Assembly (NCBI RefSeq): GCF_002904295.1
Contig: NZ_PPHG01000080.1
Coordinates: 142,836 to 206,835 of the forward strand
Length of the DNA stretch: 64,000 nucleotides
From: Amycolatopsis sp. CA-128772
GTDB lineage: Bacteria; Actinomycetota; Actinomycetes; Mycobacteriales; Pseudonocardiaceae
Direction of reading: 5' to 3'
Made by a program: the position numbers and the translations under genes. Shown here piece by piece: positions 63,301 through 64,000 of the stretch; position 1 is the first letter of the stretch, and every line of letters begins with the position of its first letter. Below the pieces are notes generated by a model, which worked only from the letters and a program-made list of their open reading frames with translations, made no database searches and was not told the origin of the DNA.

Positions 63301-63611
63301 GCGGGGCCGGGCTCGGCGAAACGCCGATGTCGGGCGGCGCCCACACCGGCGCCGGGCAGCCGCAGGCGCAGCCCGCGCCCGCGTTCGCGTCGGCGGCCGG
63401 GGCCACCGGTGCGCCCGGCTCGTCGATGTCCGGGATGCCCGGCATGGGGGCCATGGGCGGCGCCCACGGCGGTGGCGGTGGCGGCGACTCCGAACGCCGG
63501 GCCGCCTACCGGATCGACGGCGCCGTCTTCGACAACCTCGGCGAGCCCGGCCGCCGGATCATCGGCTCCCTCAACGACGACGAAGACCCGCCGTCCGCCC
63601 GGACCTGGTAG
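60381..63611 (+). CDS. 1076-residue WXG-like protein with long repeat region
   Basis: The start shares one base with the preceding stop (TGATG). Residues 1 to about 400 are folded, including SLYQSWSGAGADAASDAYND with W217 in a W-S-G context like a WXG100 turn. From about 395 to 558 comes Gly/Ser-rich sequence with repeated GSVPPIPD. Three copies of a KAADALKEF-(S/G)GPGI-x-T unit start at about 558, 623 and 678. A charged beta-like domain follows (about 710-835), then a Gly/His/Asp-rich array (848-947) and a Gly/Ala/Met-rich tail. There is no signal peptide. This looks like a large type VII-exported surface protein encoded with an acyl-activation pair. Confidence 0.72.
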   Translation: MAEKKKWSDVKAVLDDPSVPAPQKSALISSWLRENPPPPPFLADQEPDEIKQKRQEAEKYANAYNANPFFAGQSVDEAYDKAKSSGDQNSYNEDQEKKAVDDGKKKLDETRPPAAGEDGSTSGGGTKTSDEIFDAAAPALKLFETFGSLLAKIPADCRGNTRALDLDKDIRAPFDEQRGISFADFVADAGHFKHGAETVDRTLQDTGSQLGSLYQSWSGAGADAASDAYNDKIQPKAAKLSQTLGNASEATLNTATTVFQLCKGKADAVIGMYTDLVGKADYTMAQKVVAVANGEHGNEQDLAQIAGWMDLNFGTNLVKTLNDQGCCDGDEIKKHGQDLAKQWVQNQFNPDMWDRLYQGFAKTCKDTKDLVDQAYDALDKVMGGIRNEFESVSLPGGPGTTGGTGGGAGGGAGGGSGATGGAGATGGTGGGTGGAGSGSGSGSAGGGGGSVPPIPDTRAGSGSAGGGGGSVPPIPDTSAGAGAPGGGSGAGGGSGSDLPSGAGSGGGSGPGGSVPPIPDGSTASGGSTGGGGSGSPGGQDDQAAAAEAAKQQAAQEAEAAKQKAADALKEFSGPGIQTDSGAGLGSGGGSGSGSGGPGADGTAPSSVPPPSDTGQDAAAAAAEAAKKKAADALKEFSGPGIDTESGAGAGGLGGGSGDSDSGSGSGDDGKATAEQAAEDAKKKAADALKEFGGPGIETDPGGKPDGLLGDDDPDVLKVKQGDKTFEMTEPDHDGKMDIKVGEGPGDPKDFKLDWSDSPQGTDDGCYHPGDDGKIHIEDGDLRITAERPDGPDGPTVVTVDDGKGTPTTYTLGEDDKPAGALGATPAKPVDDLPSHRGTLEDLASPDGTGSHHGDGPDDSGTQGSGAGSHHSGGPDDSGTHGGGAGSHDGGGPDDSGSHGGGGSHGGGAGSHHGGGPDDSGSHGGGGSHDGGAGSHHGGGSGDPGSHHGGGPSASGFSGGSHAGAGFPGAGFDPGGAGLGETPMSGGAHTGAGQPQAQPAPAFASAAGATGAPGSSMSGMPGMGAMGGAHGGGGGGDSERRAAYRIDGAVFDNLGEPGRRIIGSLNDDEDPPSARTW
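61697..61800 (+). repeat. in-frame tandem duplication, 60-base period
   Basis: 44 bases at 61697-61740 recur exactly at 61757-61800, encoding SGSAGGGGGSVPP. The near identity at DNA level implies a recent duplication. A third, diverged GGSVPPIPD copy follows near 61911. Confidence 0.85.
62052..62485 (+). repeat. three KAADALKEF-(S/G)GPGI repeat units
   Basis: Units start at 62052, 62247 and 62412, with spacing of 195 and 165 bases. Each encodes EA/DAK(Q/K)KAADALKEF, then (S/G)GPGI, then (Q/D/E)T(D/E). Linkers are Gly/Ser-rich. The alternating helix and GPG turn suggests a repeated binding or assembly element. Confidence 0.8.
62924..63222 (+). repeat. Gly/His/Asp-rich tandem repeats
   Basis: About five copies of a unit resembling GSHxGGGPDDSGSHGGG. 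Histidines and aspartates recur at regular spacing, so metal binding or adhesion is possible. Confidence 0.8.
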
Positions 63612-63619
63612 GAGGACCC

Positions 63620-63991
63620 GTGACCGACATCGGCGGGATGAAGGCCGAGCTCGACGCCCTCGTCCGCGAACAGGCCGACCGCCGGACCCTGCGGGAACAG
63701 CAGGGCGAGGAGATCAAGGCCCGCTCGCAGGAGTACATGACCAAGCAGGTCCAGGCGGCCGAGCGGTACGTCCAGCACGTCCGCGAAATGGCGCAGCGCA
63801 AGACGAAGTCGGGCTGGAGCACCGACCGCACGCACGCCGAACCGGCCTCCGCCTTCGACGCGGAGGCGTACCCCGGCCCGGCCGGCTTCGAGGCGGCGCC
63901 GGCGCCGCGGTCCGTGCGGGACGAGCCCCGGGCCGCGCGCCGGCCCCGCGCCGCCGCCGAAGAGGACGAGGATTTCGACAACCCCTGGTGA
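63620..63991 (+). CDS. small charged, partly coiled-coil protein
   Basis: 123 residues from a GTG after TAGGAGGACCC, 8 bases past the large gene. Residues 1 to about 62 form one long amphipathic helix (MKAELDALVREQADRRTLRE, then AERYVQHVREMAQRKTK). The rest is disordered and ends EEDEDFDNPW. It may be a chaperone or partner for the EspC-like or large repeat protein. No family is recognised. The operon may continue past the window end, 9 bases later. Confidence 0.7.
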   Translation: MTDIGGMKAELDALVREQADRRTLREQQGEEIKARSQEYMTKQVQAAERYVQHVREMAQRKTKSGWSTDRTHAEPASAFDAEAYPGPAGFEAAPAPRSVRDEPRAARRPRAAAEEDEDFDNPW

Positions 63992-64000
63992 CCGGTCACC

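Overview
The window is very GC-rich, densely coding DNA with strong G/C preference at third codon positions, many GTG starts and many 1-4 base gene overlaps. F420-type luciferase-like oxidoreductase, XRE/DUF5753 plus DUF397, ESX/EspC-like proteins, DUF5313, MmpS-like and LigC/Prim-Pol genes together point to a mycelial actinomycete, most likely Pseudonocardiales (Amycolatopsis-like). That placement is inference from gene content. I see no rRNA, tRNA, CRISPR array or insertion sequence.

Layout. 1-8.3 kb: end of a Crp/Fnr regulator, secreted PNGase A-like amidase, methyltransferase, P450, a frameshifted DUF1152 pseudogene, an AlkB-like dioxygenase behind a LexA-type box, a RibD/DHFR-fold reductase, a secreted protein behind a DasR-like palindrome, an RluA-type pseudouridine synthase. 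8.3-16.1 kb: OhrR-like regulator and F420-type oxidoreductase, then the most unusual stretch. This holds a divergent pair of a cyclase-fold protein and an NB-ARC/TPR STAND protein that share a short QxGxIxG motif, a translationally coupled minus-strand trio (39-aa ORF, GT-B-like protein, unknown protein), and an XRE/DUF397 pair. 16.3-24.9 kb: DHA2 exporter, DUF1015, DinB, LigC plus Prim-Pol, a TetR-controlled MFS pair, a COG0523 metallochaperone. 25.3-28.5 kb: bacterial NO synthase preceded by an overlapping 18-codon leader ORF and followed by a flavodoxin-domain gene, then an MFS symporter. 28.5-33 kb: two-component system translationally coupled to a membrane-anchored STAND-like NTPase, then an MmpS-like protein. 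33-42 kb: sialidase, YeiH/LysR pair, LysR/SDR pair, PadR, methyltransferase, M14 carboxypeptidase. 42-47.5 kb: an 1822-residue single-chain biotin-dependent acyl-CoA carboxylase. 47.7-58.1 kb: GerW-like, PHP hydrolase, lysozyme-like protein, MFS/MocR, MFS, SRPBCC, bifunctional nuclease, ECF sigma factor with SnoaL tail, DUF2087. 58.2-64 kb: a five-gene overlapping operon of fatty-acyl-AMP ligase, acyl carrier protein, EspC-like protein, a 1076-residue WXG-like repeat protein and a small charged protein.

The best candidates for an undescribed system are the cyclase-like/NB-ARC pair at 9.66-12.86 kb, the acyl-activation/type VII-like operon at 58.2-64 kb, and the NOS leader-ORF/flavodoxin module at 25.3-27.1 kb. 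The membrane STAND protein under two-component control is a fourth. Assignments rest on reading motifs and translated sequence; no database search was run.
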